Shown here piece by piece: positions 27,401 through 38,100 of a DNA stretch of 64,000 nt. The notes below the pieces were generated by a model. That model ran no database searches and was not told where the DNA came from. It saw only the letters and a list, made by a program, of their open reading frames with translations. The first letter of the stretch is position 1. The number at the start of each line of letters is the position of its first letter. The stretch is taken from the NCBI GenBank assembly GCA_047495785.1, contig JBLDXI010000009.1, forward strand, positions 1,922,001 to 1,986,000, given 5' to 3'. The position numbers were made by a program, and so were the translations under genes. The DNA comes from Lepidodermella squamata (taxonomy: Eukaryota; Gastrotricha).

Positions 27401-28567
27401 CCAGTTCGGCCGAAAATCACACTAGCCCAACCAATTAGAATTCCACCGCCTAAACAACAGCAGAATAATAAAAAGCAAAATAACAATAACAATAAGAAAG
27501 GTGCGCAGCAACAACAGCAAAAGCAGGCGCCAAAACCGCAACCGCAACCTGCGAAAACTTCTCCTGTAATAAAAACACCAGAAACAGCTGTAACCGCCAC
27601 CAAACCTGTGTCGTTTATTGGTCCAATGTTACCGCCTGACCACCCAGCCGCAGCCAATATCGGCTCGGAGTCGAATACAGAACTGGTTGCTATGGAGACG
27701 GATGACGACCAGCAAAAAGCTATGCCGCCGCGGACGTCAAGTCGCAACTCGTCGGTTAGCCAGAACAGCCAGCAGCCGATGTTGATCGATGAGAGGTATC
27801 GAAATTTGCAAATGCGGGCGATAATGCATGCGCAAAAGCAGTTGGCCGCTCGCGAATCTGGCCAGGCGTTGACTCCATCGCCGACTGACGGTTTCGGAAA
27901 TTATGCCTTGAGCGCCGAAGAAGCAATGGCTGTTGCTACGGCGAATCAGCAGCACGAGCAGCAGCAGCAAATCGCGGCACTAGCTGCGGCTCAGACAATC
28001 TCAGCGCCGGAGAGGATAGCATTGGATCGAGCGTCAGAGTTGGTCCAGCAGCGGCCTGATTTCCAGGAACATCAGCAGTTGGTCCTGCAGGCTCAACACG
28101 CTCAAGCCGCGGCTGTTTTGCAGCAGCAGCATCAACAACAAGCCGTCGCAGCGGCGCAGGCTGTTCAGGCGCAGCAGCAACTGGTCGCCGCTGTTCAGCA
28201 GCAACAACATCAGCAAGTCGCGGCCGCTCATCTACTGCAGCAGATTCAGCTGCAGCAACAAGCAGCTCTTCAAGCGGCGAATCAGACGATTCTACTGCCG
28301 ACGGGTCAACAGATTGCCCAGGCACCGGGCGGCGGGCTAGTTCAGCTGGGCATGGCACAAACTGCGGGCGGAATGCCGTTTATTCTGCAACAACAAGCTC
28401 AACAGCCGCAGGTTTTCGCTATCCAGTTACCTGGTGGTGGAATTCAGCTGGTAACGCTCGGTGGGCAGCAGGCGCCGACTGCAGGGTTGATGCAGCAGCA
28501 GCAGCTTCAAGCCACAGCAGGCGGGCAATTGCTGCTTGTTCCGCGCATCATTCGACCGAGTATGTAG
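21419..28567 (+). CDS. RS-domain and glutamine-rich nuclear protein with LPPPLL motifs, family not recognised
   Basis: The five-exon model (21419-21503, 25350-25427, 25478-25826, 26229-26579, 26800-28567) closes in phase at 876 residues. The first exon is the least certain: it is 3.8 kb away and its donor (GTTCGT) is weak, though its phase fits. Residues 1-130 are acidic and asparagine-rich. LPPPLL occurs near residues 141, 182, 300 and 311, with a VPPPM variant near 321. Between them is RKKRDPIGSAKWDTSSESE. Residues about 333-491 are an arginine-serine domain, and about 500-876 are glutamine/alanine-rich, ending IIRPSM. RS domains drive nuclear-speckle targeting and splicing-factor contacts; glutamine tails are common in transcription cofactors. 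A splicing or transcription-coupling role is inference. No RRM or zinc finger is visible. Confidence 0.75.
21504..25349. other. Proposed 3.8 kb first intron of the RS/Q-rich gene
   Basis: AT-rich non-coding sequence lies between the predicted first and second coding exons. It is far longer than the 50-90 bp introns usual here. I see no embedded gene, tRNA or repeat. If the first exon is wrong, this is ordinary intergenic sequence. Confidence 0.45.
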
Positions 28568-29708
28568 ATACACATCTCTCTTTCACAGCGGGAAAAAGGT
28601 TGATGAAATTACTATGATAAGGCGGTAAAAAATGTAAACAACCTGTGATATAATTCGTGATGAATTCGTCCTCACCAAACCTAAAACTTGGCGGAGTGTT
28701 TGTAAATGAAACTGTTATTACTGGTCATTTGAATTATATATGTCGTATGTAAAGTTGATAATCATTTATTCTTGATAATACATGGCCAAAATGCCCTATG
28801 TAATGTGAATTTTCGCCCAGATTTTTGAAACCTCATGAAACCCAAGGTTGACCACTAGGTAGAGTCGGCATCGAGGATTTCAAATCTGCATTTACTTTTT
28901 ATTTAGGCAAAAAACTGGGCATGATATCGAGAAAAATCGAAAATCGATCAGTATCGATTTACGAAGATCGATGATTTGGGTAGTTTGAAGGATCGTGATA
29001 TCTTCCAAATTAGCGAAATCGAAATCCCCGATGCCGACTCTACCTAGTGGTCAACCTTGGGTTTCATGAGGTTTCAAAAATCTGGGCGAAAATTCACATT
29101 ACATAGGGCATTTTGGCCATGTATTATCAAGAATAAATGATTATCAACTTTACATACGACATATATTTATCTTCTCGTGTAGATAATCTTTTCTGCTATC
29201 CAGGTCGCTATCTCGCTTTATTACGCGTTCTTTTTTATAAGCGATACAATTGTTGCGTTTCTGCTATGTGAAAATAATAGCGATGAAGAATCTATGCCCA
29301 TTCGTTATGAATGGCAACTGGCGTCAAGGGGGAAAAAATTTGAGAAAATTTCAAATGTTACAGTCCTTATTTCAGTACGCATTATTGTCCTTGTAACTAA
29401 TGTAACGGTCGACTTCAATATATATATATAGCATCGGGCTGCTTTTTGTTTGAGTGCGAAGCCTTCAAGTCATCAAAAATCATATTATATGCGCTATTAT
29501 CATAACTATTGTATGATGCAAATCGATGTACTAAATTTTTGATTCTTAAATAACATAATGTGAAATCAACTCCTTTTTTGGCGCTTTGAAAACATTGCGA
29601 AGAAACGTTAAATAAAGACAATTTATTGAAAAGACAATGTGGAATGGACAATGGAGTTATTTTCGAAAATTTTTATTGCTGTTGTGCAATGATCGACTCC
29701 TGCTTTTT
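28568..29708. other. Intergenic region holding the inverted repeat
   Basis: It contains the 3' flank of the RS/Q-rich gene, the inverted repeat, and an AT run near 29418-29431. No gene is seen apart from the repeat. Confidence 0.6.
28736..29166. repeat. Near-perfect 146 bp inverted repeat with 139 bp spacer
   Basis: Bases 28736-28881 are the reverse complement of 29021-29166. By eye the arms differ at one base, near the inner end (CATCGAGG against CATCGGGG). The spacer is AT-rich and itself rich in ATCGAT/AAATCG words. The right arm has AATAAA on the plus strand and the left arm has it on the minus strand, so it could act as a two-way poly(A) region. It starts 169 bp after the stop of the RS/Q-rich gene, probably inside its 3' UTR or just beyond. 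It could be a foldback/MITE-like element, a recent inverted duplication, or an assembly artefact. Confidence 0.9.
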
Positions 29709-30300
29709 CTAGATTCGACGGAAGCCCCAAAAACAAGAAATAAGATATTCAGTGGGGGTTAAAGGGGTTAAGAGATGGGAATTATGACTTGGAAGCTTGG
29801 GAAAGCAAACAGAGAAGCCGCTGCAAATATTATTCACGGGCTCATGTGACTTTCTATACGAAGTAACATCTTTATCGAAGAGATCTGCCTTAGCCATAAT
29901 AGCTGCTCGCATTCGATCGGTGATGTCGCTATCTATCATTCGCTTGCTGAGCGTGCGGAGAGAGTGCGGTCTGTCTAATCGGCGTTTGTGTTCCTCCTGC
30001 TCATCGCTTTCATGTTCATCGCTCGCATCATCAGAGAAGCGATTTTCATAAGTGCGTTGGTTCGTGTGGTAGTCGTAACCGTACAAATCGTCTCGCTTGC
30101 TAGCCTCGTTCCGCTCGCTATCTTCTCGCTTTCCCAGCGCGATCCGGCTGGACGGTCGTGTGTCTTCACGTTTTTCATGATCTTCTTCCTCGTTGCTTTC
30201 ATCGGCGAAGAAGTTACCAAGGGCACGGCGTTTGTCGAAAACAAGACGGCGCAAACAAGATGATGAATTTTGCAAACACAAATGAACCTAAAGCCGCCAT
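29709..30300 (-). CDS. Dibasic-rich small protein, possible secreted precursor, family unknown
   Basis: A frame from 30281 to the stop at 29709 is open for 190 codons but has no in-frame ATG at its start. A better-formed model starts at the ATG at 30300, splices at 30218/30147 (70 bp intron, phase 2) and joins the same frame. Its first 20 residues are hydrophobic like a signal peptide. The body is highly charged with dibasic sites: IALGKR, ASKRDD, EHKRRLD, TLSKRM. These resemble prohormone-convertase sites, and GKR would give an amidated end. Equally, it could be a nuclear acidic/basic protein. The 3' part (after about 29860) may contain an unrecognised intron. I do not recognise any mature peptide. 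Confidence 0.45.
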
Positions 30301-32126
30301 TAGTTCAACAAATTTAAAGCTTTTCCGGCGTCAAGACGCCGCAAATGCCCCACGTCAAATCCCGAGGCAGAGAAAAAAGACATAATGCAAAGAACGCTTA
30401 GTGGAACCAGTGAATCCACAATTGTGTGATTGGTCGGGTGGTTTGAAGTCTGTGATTGGTTGGTTAAAAAAGCACGCGACAAGCACCTTTTAAATTTTTA
30501 TTTTTATTGCTCTTTCCAAGATGTGACTATAGTAGCGTGGATTTCATGGTTCACGCAGTGGTTGTGGCGCAAAGGACAAAGCTGATTAAGGATCAGAAGA
30601 TTCTGCTAAGAAAACGGATTGCACCACGAGAATCAGCGAGCTATGTTACAAAAAATAACACCGTATCAACGCATGTTACGCAATTCTACCTGCCATAACA
30701 GGGATGTCCCAAAATGGATGCACCCTGCCCACACAGTTAAAGCTGAAGTTGGCAGAAATTCTGGCAGAATGCCAACGGAAGGTGTTATCGAGGTGCGGTT
30801 TTTTTCTATCGACTAGGTATGGTCCATAACAATGGATAACAAAAATGAAGTCAATCGGATAAGTGGAAGTGTATTCTGCTGGAATCCTTCGGTTAACTTA
30901 AATGCAGTCATTTCATGTTGGGAAGTCTATAAATCTTGTGCTGTGCAAGGTGAGAGCGACCTAATTTATCCTGCAGCTTTCTCTGCAAGCAAAATACATT
31001 ATCCCTCTCTTGTTCCTCCTGTCAGAAGGCGCTGCTGTATCGATGATAGTGATGGTGCAATGTTTGCCCTCTGAAGAGTTTCGCCGCTTAGTGTGAAGAA
31101 AGGAAGATGATTACAGATATTCCCCGAGCCATTGAACATTGGGGATTCGGCTAGCCGCGTTTGCACCATTGAGCGTCAGCTCCCCTGCTTCAACTACCTA
31201 TCGACAGTACATTGCGCAAAAAAGCTTCCCTGGTTTAACTAGGTACCTATCGACAATAAAATGCGTAATAAATTCAGGCCCCTGGTCCGCGATAGCATAG
31301 CATGTCGTTTGTGAAAAAAAGCATGTCTGCAGTGTTCCCGCCCTAAAACATCAACGCAAGTTATGAGAAGTTTATTTTCTAGGACGCCAATGGTGAAGGT
31401 ACTCCAGACGCTACTCTCATGGCTACTCTGGCACGTTTTTTCAGAGAAAACTTCAGTTCCTATCAGTCAGTTGGTCAGCAGAACACGAAAAACGAGAAAC
31501 AAACCGGAAAATGTTGCTAAAATATGCGGCAAATTTAAGCTACAAAATTCATTTCAAATTACATATTTTTTAAAAAATCAGAAAATTCTAATTTATTTTT
31601 AAGTTTTTATATTTTCTATGCTAAAAAATCGTTTTGTAAAATTTTCAAAATTTTGGCGCAACCATTCAAAATTGTTGCTGTTTTTATATTGACCGTGTTC
31701 TGCTTCATCAATGACTCACATCTTGAGTTCCTTGAGGTTTTAGATTATCTGATCTTTTATGTTTCTTATACTCTGTATTTCTATTATTCTTGCTCGCCGT
31801 TCAGTTGCCAGCTTTTCGCTGTCATGAAGTATAGGGTGCGCATATTGCTAATTTCTAATCCATCTACGACTCATGGTTGAAAGATTAGGATATCCTTGTA
31901 ATTTGAGATTCCTTGATGTTTCGTTAGTGGCAACTGCAAGCTCTTATTCCATGTCTGTTATTTTGCCAGTTCATTGCACTTATCATTAATTTTTTATGCC
32001 ACTGTTGTTGGCAGTTGGTGATATTTTCGTAAGCTCATATTTGATATTTGAATTTTAGGTTTTCTTATGACTCACAGCTCATGAGAATTTTGTGATATTC
32101 CGTTGGTCAAACTGCATCGTGCAGCA
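30301..32126. other. Intergenic region with dispersed repeat copy B
   Basis: It lies between the dibasic-rich gene and the cadherin. It holds repeat copy B (30598-31235). The remaining 0.9 kb is AT-rich with no gene. An acceptor-like GAATTTTAG ends at 32058, 68 nt before the cadherin start. Confidence 0.55.
30598..31235 (+). repeat. Dispersed repeat, copy B
   Basis: This is the inverted partner of 14762-15410. The 5' part carries the same short reading frame (ILLRKRIAPRESA) as copy A for about 33 codons. It then goes out of register, because copy B has an indel before CATAACAGGGATGTCCC. Two short ACCTATCGACA words flank the terminal GCTTCCCTGGTT. Confidence 0.75.
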
Positions 32127-35100
32127 ATGCTCACGCGCTTCTACGCGTTGGTTGTTTGCCTTCTTCTGCCGGTTAACTTGGTCGCCGAAAATTGGAGGGG
32201 GCTCGATATCAAGTTGAATGAAACCTTCCAGGGCATCGTCGAAGTGTTTGGAAAGGGTAAAGATCCGCGTTATTTCTACACGATTGTGGATGCGAAACCT
32301 AGCGCTCAGCCCTTCCGTCTTAACAAGTACAGTGGAGCTCTGGAGGTGTTGCCCAAGGGATTCGATTATGATAAAGGGCCGGAATTCCGTCATTATTATT
32401 TGCGGATCCAAGTTACATCTCAATCCGATAAAACAAGTAATACATGATTTGCTATTGGTATATTCATGTTATTATTTAATTGTGCTCTGTCATAGTGAAC
32501 GATACTTTCCCAGTCAAGATAGAAGTTCTGGATGTCAACGACAAACCGCCGGCATTTGTGAATGAGCCTCGCGTGTTGATGGCCAGCATAGCTGCGACTG
32601 CTGCCGTGGGTTCCTTTGTCTTCCAGCTGAATGCAACTGACCCAGATACTACCGCAATGATCCACTACTTCCTCACAGATTTTGTTGCTAAAGGTAAGTA
32701 GAGCTTTTATTTGCTTATCTGTCTCAAGTTATTAATTATTCAGGGAGATTTGTCATCGACCCTTCATCCGGCATCATCCGCCTGGGTCGTGTTGGATCGT
32801 TAAGTAGTACTGCGGGAACGCGGTATGAGTTAGAGGTCGAAGCCAGAGATGTCAGGGGAGAAGTTAACAACCCACAAATCGCGAAATCACGGCTTGTCGT
32901 GATCGTTGGTCCAGCGAAGCCACAGTTCTTTGAACCGAGAATGTCCATCAATTTCAACGAAAAGCAACCTGCTAATACACTGTAAGATTGTTTCTTGAAA
33001 ATTGTCCTTTAATTAGTTTGTTCGGTTTATTTAGGGCGTGGACAGTTAGAGCCAAGTCGTTTCAGCAGCAGTCTCTCAGCTACACAATGACAGGCTCGTC
33101 AGCAGCGATGTCCGCTTTCTCTCTTGATGCAGCAACTGGTGCTGTAAGATGCACGCGTCTTCTAAATTTCGATAACATCACGGAACCTCGATATTACAAC
33201 TTTACTGTTTCTGCAACTGAACTTGGACCACCTGGTTTAACTGCGTCGGCGCCCTTAGTTATCAAGTTAGCCGATGTTAATGACCACCCGCCAGTATTTC
33301 AGTTATCAGACTTTAATCTCGATCCGATCCGTGAAGATGCGCTTCTTGATCAAACTCTGTTCACATTCGAGGCTACGGACGCGGATTCTGACGAAAACGG
33401 CCAAATTTCTTATCAGTTGATTCCAGATTTAGATTTGGCTTCTAAATTCGGTCACGCGGACGATTCCGGCAGTTTCACAGTTGTTAAGCAAACTGGAGAG
33501 CTAAAGCCAGTGTTACCCCTAGATTACGATCGCACCCCGAGTCGGGCATATTGGTTCCGTGTTTCTGCTTTTGATTTGAATCCGAACAAGTCTCTTTCAA
33601 CTACCGCCAGAGTTAGAGTTCCTTTGCTCAACGTCAATGACGAACATCCGGAATTTTTGGTAGACAACGTGAATGAAGGTTTTGAAACCTATTTGATGGA
33701 AGATGCCCCAGCGTCAAAAAATATTGTCGTTGGCGTCGTGCGTACCGACGATCCTGATGGTGACAACGTATTTTATGGCATCGTTAATTTTGCAACGATT
33801 CCCAGCGCACGTGAGTATTTTTTAGTTAATTACTTTGTAATGCTTCTTCTTCCATGTTCTGGCACTCTATCGCCGCAGGTGAATAGCATGTAGTGAGATC
33901 TTGAAATGCGTCAGTAAGAGTAGCATCATGCTTTATGATACCTGTGGTAGAAGTGGTGGTGGTGGTGGTAGTGATATATGGCCTTGGTGGGAACTGCCGA
34001 CGACGGACAACGCGAAGGTATTTGCAGCAACCGCATTGTAGCATGTATATTTGCCAACGCACACTTTGTGCAGCGTAAATTTAAGCGCGGCATTTACTAC
34101 ATCTAGAGTTATGTTTGATCTGATTGTGTAAGCGTGCGATATACGCTAGCCCGATCTTCTATTGTGTCGCACTGCTCTATTGAGCTTGCATTGTCCATGT
34201 TTATGCTTGCGCGACGTTATGTTTATACGTATCTCACGATTATGAGCGCGAAACGACCTGGCAAACCTGAAATTAAATTAGAAGGGATGTTATGATAATA
34301 ATTAACCGCGTCGAGAAACAATGGCGCCGTTGTAAAGACTGCTGTTTTATGACCTGACTCGCGTGAAAATAATCATAATAATTATTTTTATTTAGGTGCG
34401 AACGAGTTGCCTTTTGCCATCGATCGTGTCAGCGGCTTCATTCGTCAGGTCCGACCGTTGGCTCCAGGTGTTTCCGCCTACGTGCTCAATGTGTCGGCTG
34501 AGGATGACGGCTCGTGCTGCGACCAGCCGGTTAAAAACTCGCGCCACGTCAATTACACCAAATTCATTATCAATATTCAAGACGTGAATAACAATCGGCC
34601 AAAACTTGACTGCAGTGCTTGCAACGGAACTGCAATTAAAGAGGGCCAGTATGCTAATGAGACTATTTGTAAACTGAAAGCCACCGATGGCGATCTTGGC
34701 GATAACGGAATGGTTCGGTTTTCGTTACGCGGGAAGGATTTCTTCACCGTTGACCCGGAAACCGGTTCCGTTTCCGTTGTAAATGCTAATTTGGATCGCG
34801 AGAAAATGGACGGTCGCCATTGGATATACCTAACCGGTATTGCCGAAGACGATGGTAAACCTCGCCTAAGCGATTACTGCAGTTTCCAAATAACGGTTTG
34901 TGTAAAAGAAAAACTGATGAACTGTTTGAAATGACCTGAAAAATAATAGATTGAGGACGCTAATGATAACAAGCCGATGCTTGATCTTCCGCTCGATTAC
35001 AATTTTTATGTCGGCAGTCTGTCTCCGGGCACTATAGTCGCAGTTCTGTCTGCCATTGATAAAGATACCGGACCTAATGGACAGGTAAATAATCGAATTC

Positions 35101-38100
35101 ACGTCAGATTTTCTTTAAGCTGAGTTTTATAGGTCAGCTTCTTCGTCGAACCGTCGTCACAACTTGTCAATTTCTTCGTGATTGAGTCCAGCCCTGAGCA
35201 AAACTCGGGTGTTGTGAAAATCACAGATGGAGTTGATGAGCTGCAATTGCAGCGCTTGGCTGGTTCAAAGCGGAAACTTGTACTTCCGCTGATTTTACGC
35301 GATCACGGAATGCCGGAGTTGTCAACGAACGTCTCAATTAACATCCAGCTGAGTACTGGCGGTGAATTGCGACCAGTTTGGGACGAACAGCAAAGCTCAA
35401 TCGTTCTCGCGATTAACGAAACAACGCAACCTGGGTTCACTATTGCAAGTTTAACCGCTCGAGTTCCGGGCCACGATGGCAGCATTCGTTATTTGATTCC
35501 GACTCGTGACACGAATCCAAACGAATTTTCAAAGCGTATTCCGTTTTGGTACGAAACGGAAAGTACGGGAAGTAAATCTGTACGGATTTACCTCTACAGT
35601 CCTGTGAATGCCGAAGTCAAAGACCGATACGTGTTTTCAGTCAGAGCAACGGTATGTGATGTTAAGATATCATTTTTGAGTTATCCGCTTTCCAAATTTT
35701 GATTGCTTTTACGAGTTACCCATTTGATTTTGATCCTCAATTGATCCCTTGTGTTGAATGCTAGTCCGCCTGTGTTGCGTGCCGAGAAACGGATTGGCGT
35801 GGCATTTACGTGGTAAGGCCGTAGTGTTGTGCTACCTACCCCGTACCCTTTGTACAATAACCCGGCCCTCGTGTGCCATCTGGCCATTTATTAATAACCC
35901 GAGGCGTGAAATTTGATTTGCCGCTTGGTAGACAGGGAAAGCACGCCATTTAACGGCACGATAGTTTAGACGGCAAAGTAGGCCGCTGTTGCTACTATAG
36001 ATATGTTTTATTGCCCCATTTTGTTCGCTTGAAATAATTAATTACTGCCTCGCGAGTCGTTTGCTCAGCGACGCCCGAGGCTGTGTCGATTAATAACTAC
36101 TTTGTTGCGGCACTTTTTCCACGTCAAGCTTGGATCTATGGGCGCGTTTTGTTTTCGGGCGCGGCGGCTGTTGCTTATAACAAAACGGCGAATGACGTTG
36201 TTTGAGATTTGTCTGGCACCACAGTACTTGTCATGTTTACCGCGCATGTGCCGGGCGATGAAAAGAACACATCACATGTGGAGTAAAGATTCCGCGCGCG
36301 CGCTTATTGTTTGTGTGTCAAACAAGTGAGTGCCGAAGCCACTAAGTAGAGCCGGAGTGGAAATATTTTGAAGCCGGACCCGTTCCTAGTTTCATGAACA
36401 GCTGAATATGTCACATACTTACCTACATGTCGTCATGCTGCTTTGTTGGCTTGAATTTCTGCGCAGCAGCGACAACTAATGTGTTTATTCAACGCTTTAC
36501 CTCCATATTATATCGCGATATGTATATCTGGTTTGTATGTGTATAAATATGTTTGCCGTTTTTGTTTACCTCAACAGAGCTCGCAAAGTCAGCTGTCGAT
36601 TGACCGCCTTATCAATATCACTATCCTCGACGTGAACGACGAGGTGCCGTTTTTTCTCAACACCGATCCCGACAACAACTGTTATTACGGAAGTTTCCCG
36701 GAAAACCCTCTTAACGTCGGTATCCTGGTAGCAACGGCAAGAGCGGACGACCTTGATACGACAGCCCCTAACAACGTCATTTCACGCTACGAACTGCGCT
36801 ACACTGATGAAGAGGATGCCGGTCAGTTCCTTGTAACTATAGTATCATGACGTGAGAAAACCACTTCCGGCTAAACGTGTATAACAACGAGTTAACTTGA
36901 GAGGAAAAACAACAACACTCGTAACGCGTAAACAAAACAGCAGTTGAGATATGAAATCGGAAGAAAAAAATAGAAATTTGAAAGGAAATGCGATGAGATT
37001 AAAAAAATCAAATTCCAACTTAATAATTATAATATTTCCAAATATTAATTTTTGTAATGATTTCAATTTCAGGTAAATTCGTCATCGATCCTAAAACCGG
37101 GGAAATCAGAACAAACAGCACTGATTTCGATTTTGAAAAGAAGCAGTTGTATTCGATACGTATTGTGGCTTTTGACGGTGCTCCAAGTCCTCTGAATGGC
37201 TACACTGGCCCAAATGTCGGTGAAACGTTCCTTCGAATTCAAATTTTGGATGTCAACGACAACCCTCCTCAATTTTCGAACACGACCATTGACGGCGTGA
37301 TTGAGGAGCATGCGCCGCGTGGCACCAAAGTCCTGCAAGTTACGGCGAACGACCCTGATCAATGGGACGAATTGCAATACGAAATAATGTCGGGCGATCC
37401 TCAAGGCGTTTTCATCGTCAAAGGCGACGCAATTTACGTTAATAATCCGCTGAAATTGAATGCTGATATGGTCGATAAATACAGTTTGGTTTACCGAGCA
37501 TTCGACAACCAATTTTCAGCGTTCATTAATGTAACGATTCGAGTCACGAATGTAGTCGACGAGCCGCCGAGTTTCGTTCAGAAGTTGTACACAACGCAGC
37601 CTATCGTTGAGAATGACCCATCGAATCGATTCCTAGTCAAAGTTGATGCGATGAGTAAGGAAAACTCAACTCTTCGTTTTTCGCTAGTCGGCGATCAATC
37701 GTCTCATTTTTCGAGTGTGAATAATGAAATTTCGTTGTCGAGACCGCTTGACCATGACATTTTGACTGGTGGCCATCCGAAATACTCGTTCAATGTCGAA
37801 GCTTATGATAACGAGGGAAGGCAACTAGGCCTTTTCGGTAGTGCTGTGGTCGAAGTCCCAGTCGTAGATATCAACGACAACGCGCCCGTTTTCCTGCAAG
37901 ATACCCTTGTTGGCGAGGTGAAAGAGGGCCTCACCGAAATTCAGACTGTACTTCGGGTGGCGGCAATTGACGCTGATGCTGGTCAAAACGCGGAAATAAC
38001 CTACAAATTAGCCACTCAGCAGAACCCGGCAAAATTCGAGTTGGACGAGCGAAGTGGATCACTGCGGACTGTTTTCGGCTCGAAATTCGAACGAGCTAGT

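Noticed and set aside
27013-27747. Long minus-strand open frame opposite the RS domain
   Set aside because: It is the antisense reading of arginine-serine codons, which yields an open Asp/Arg-rich frame by composition.
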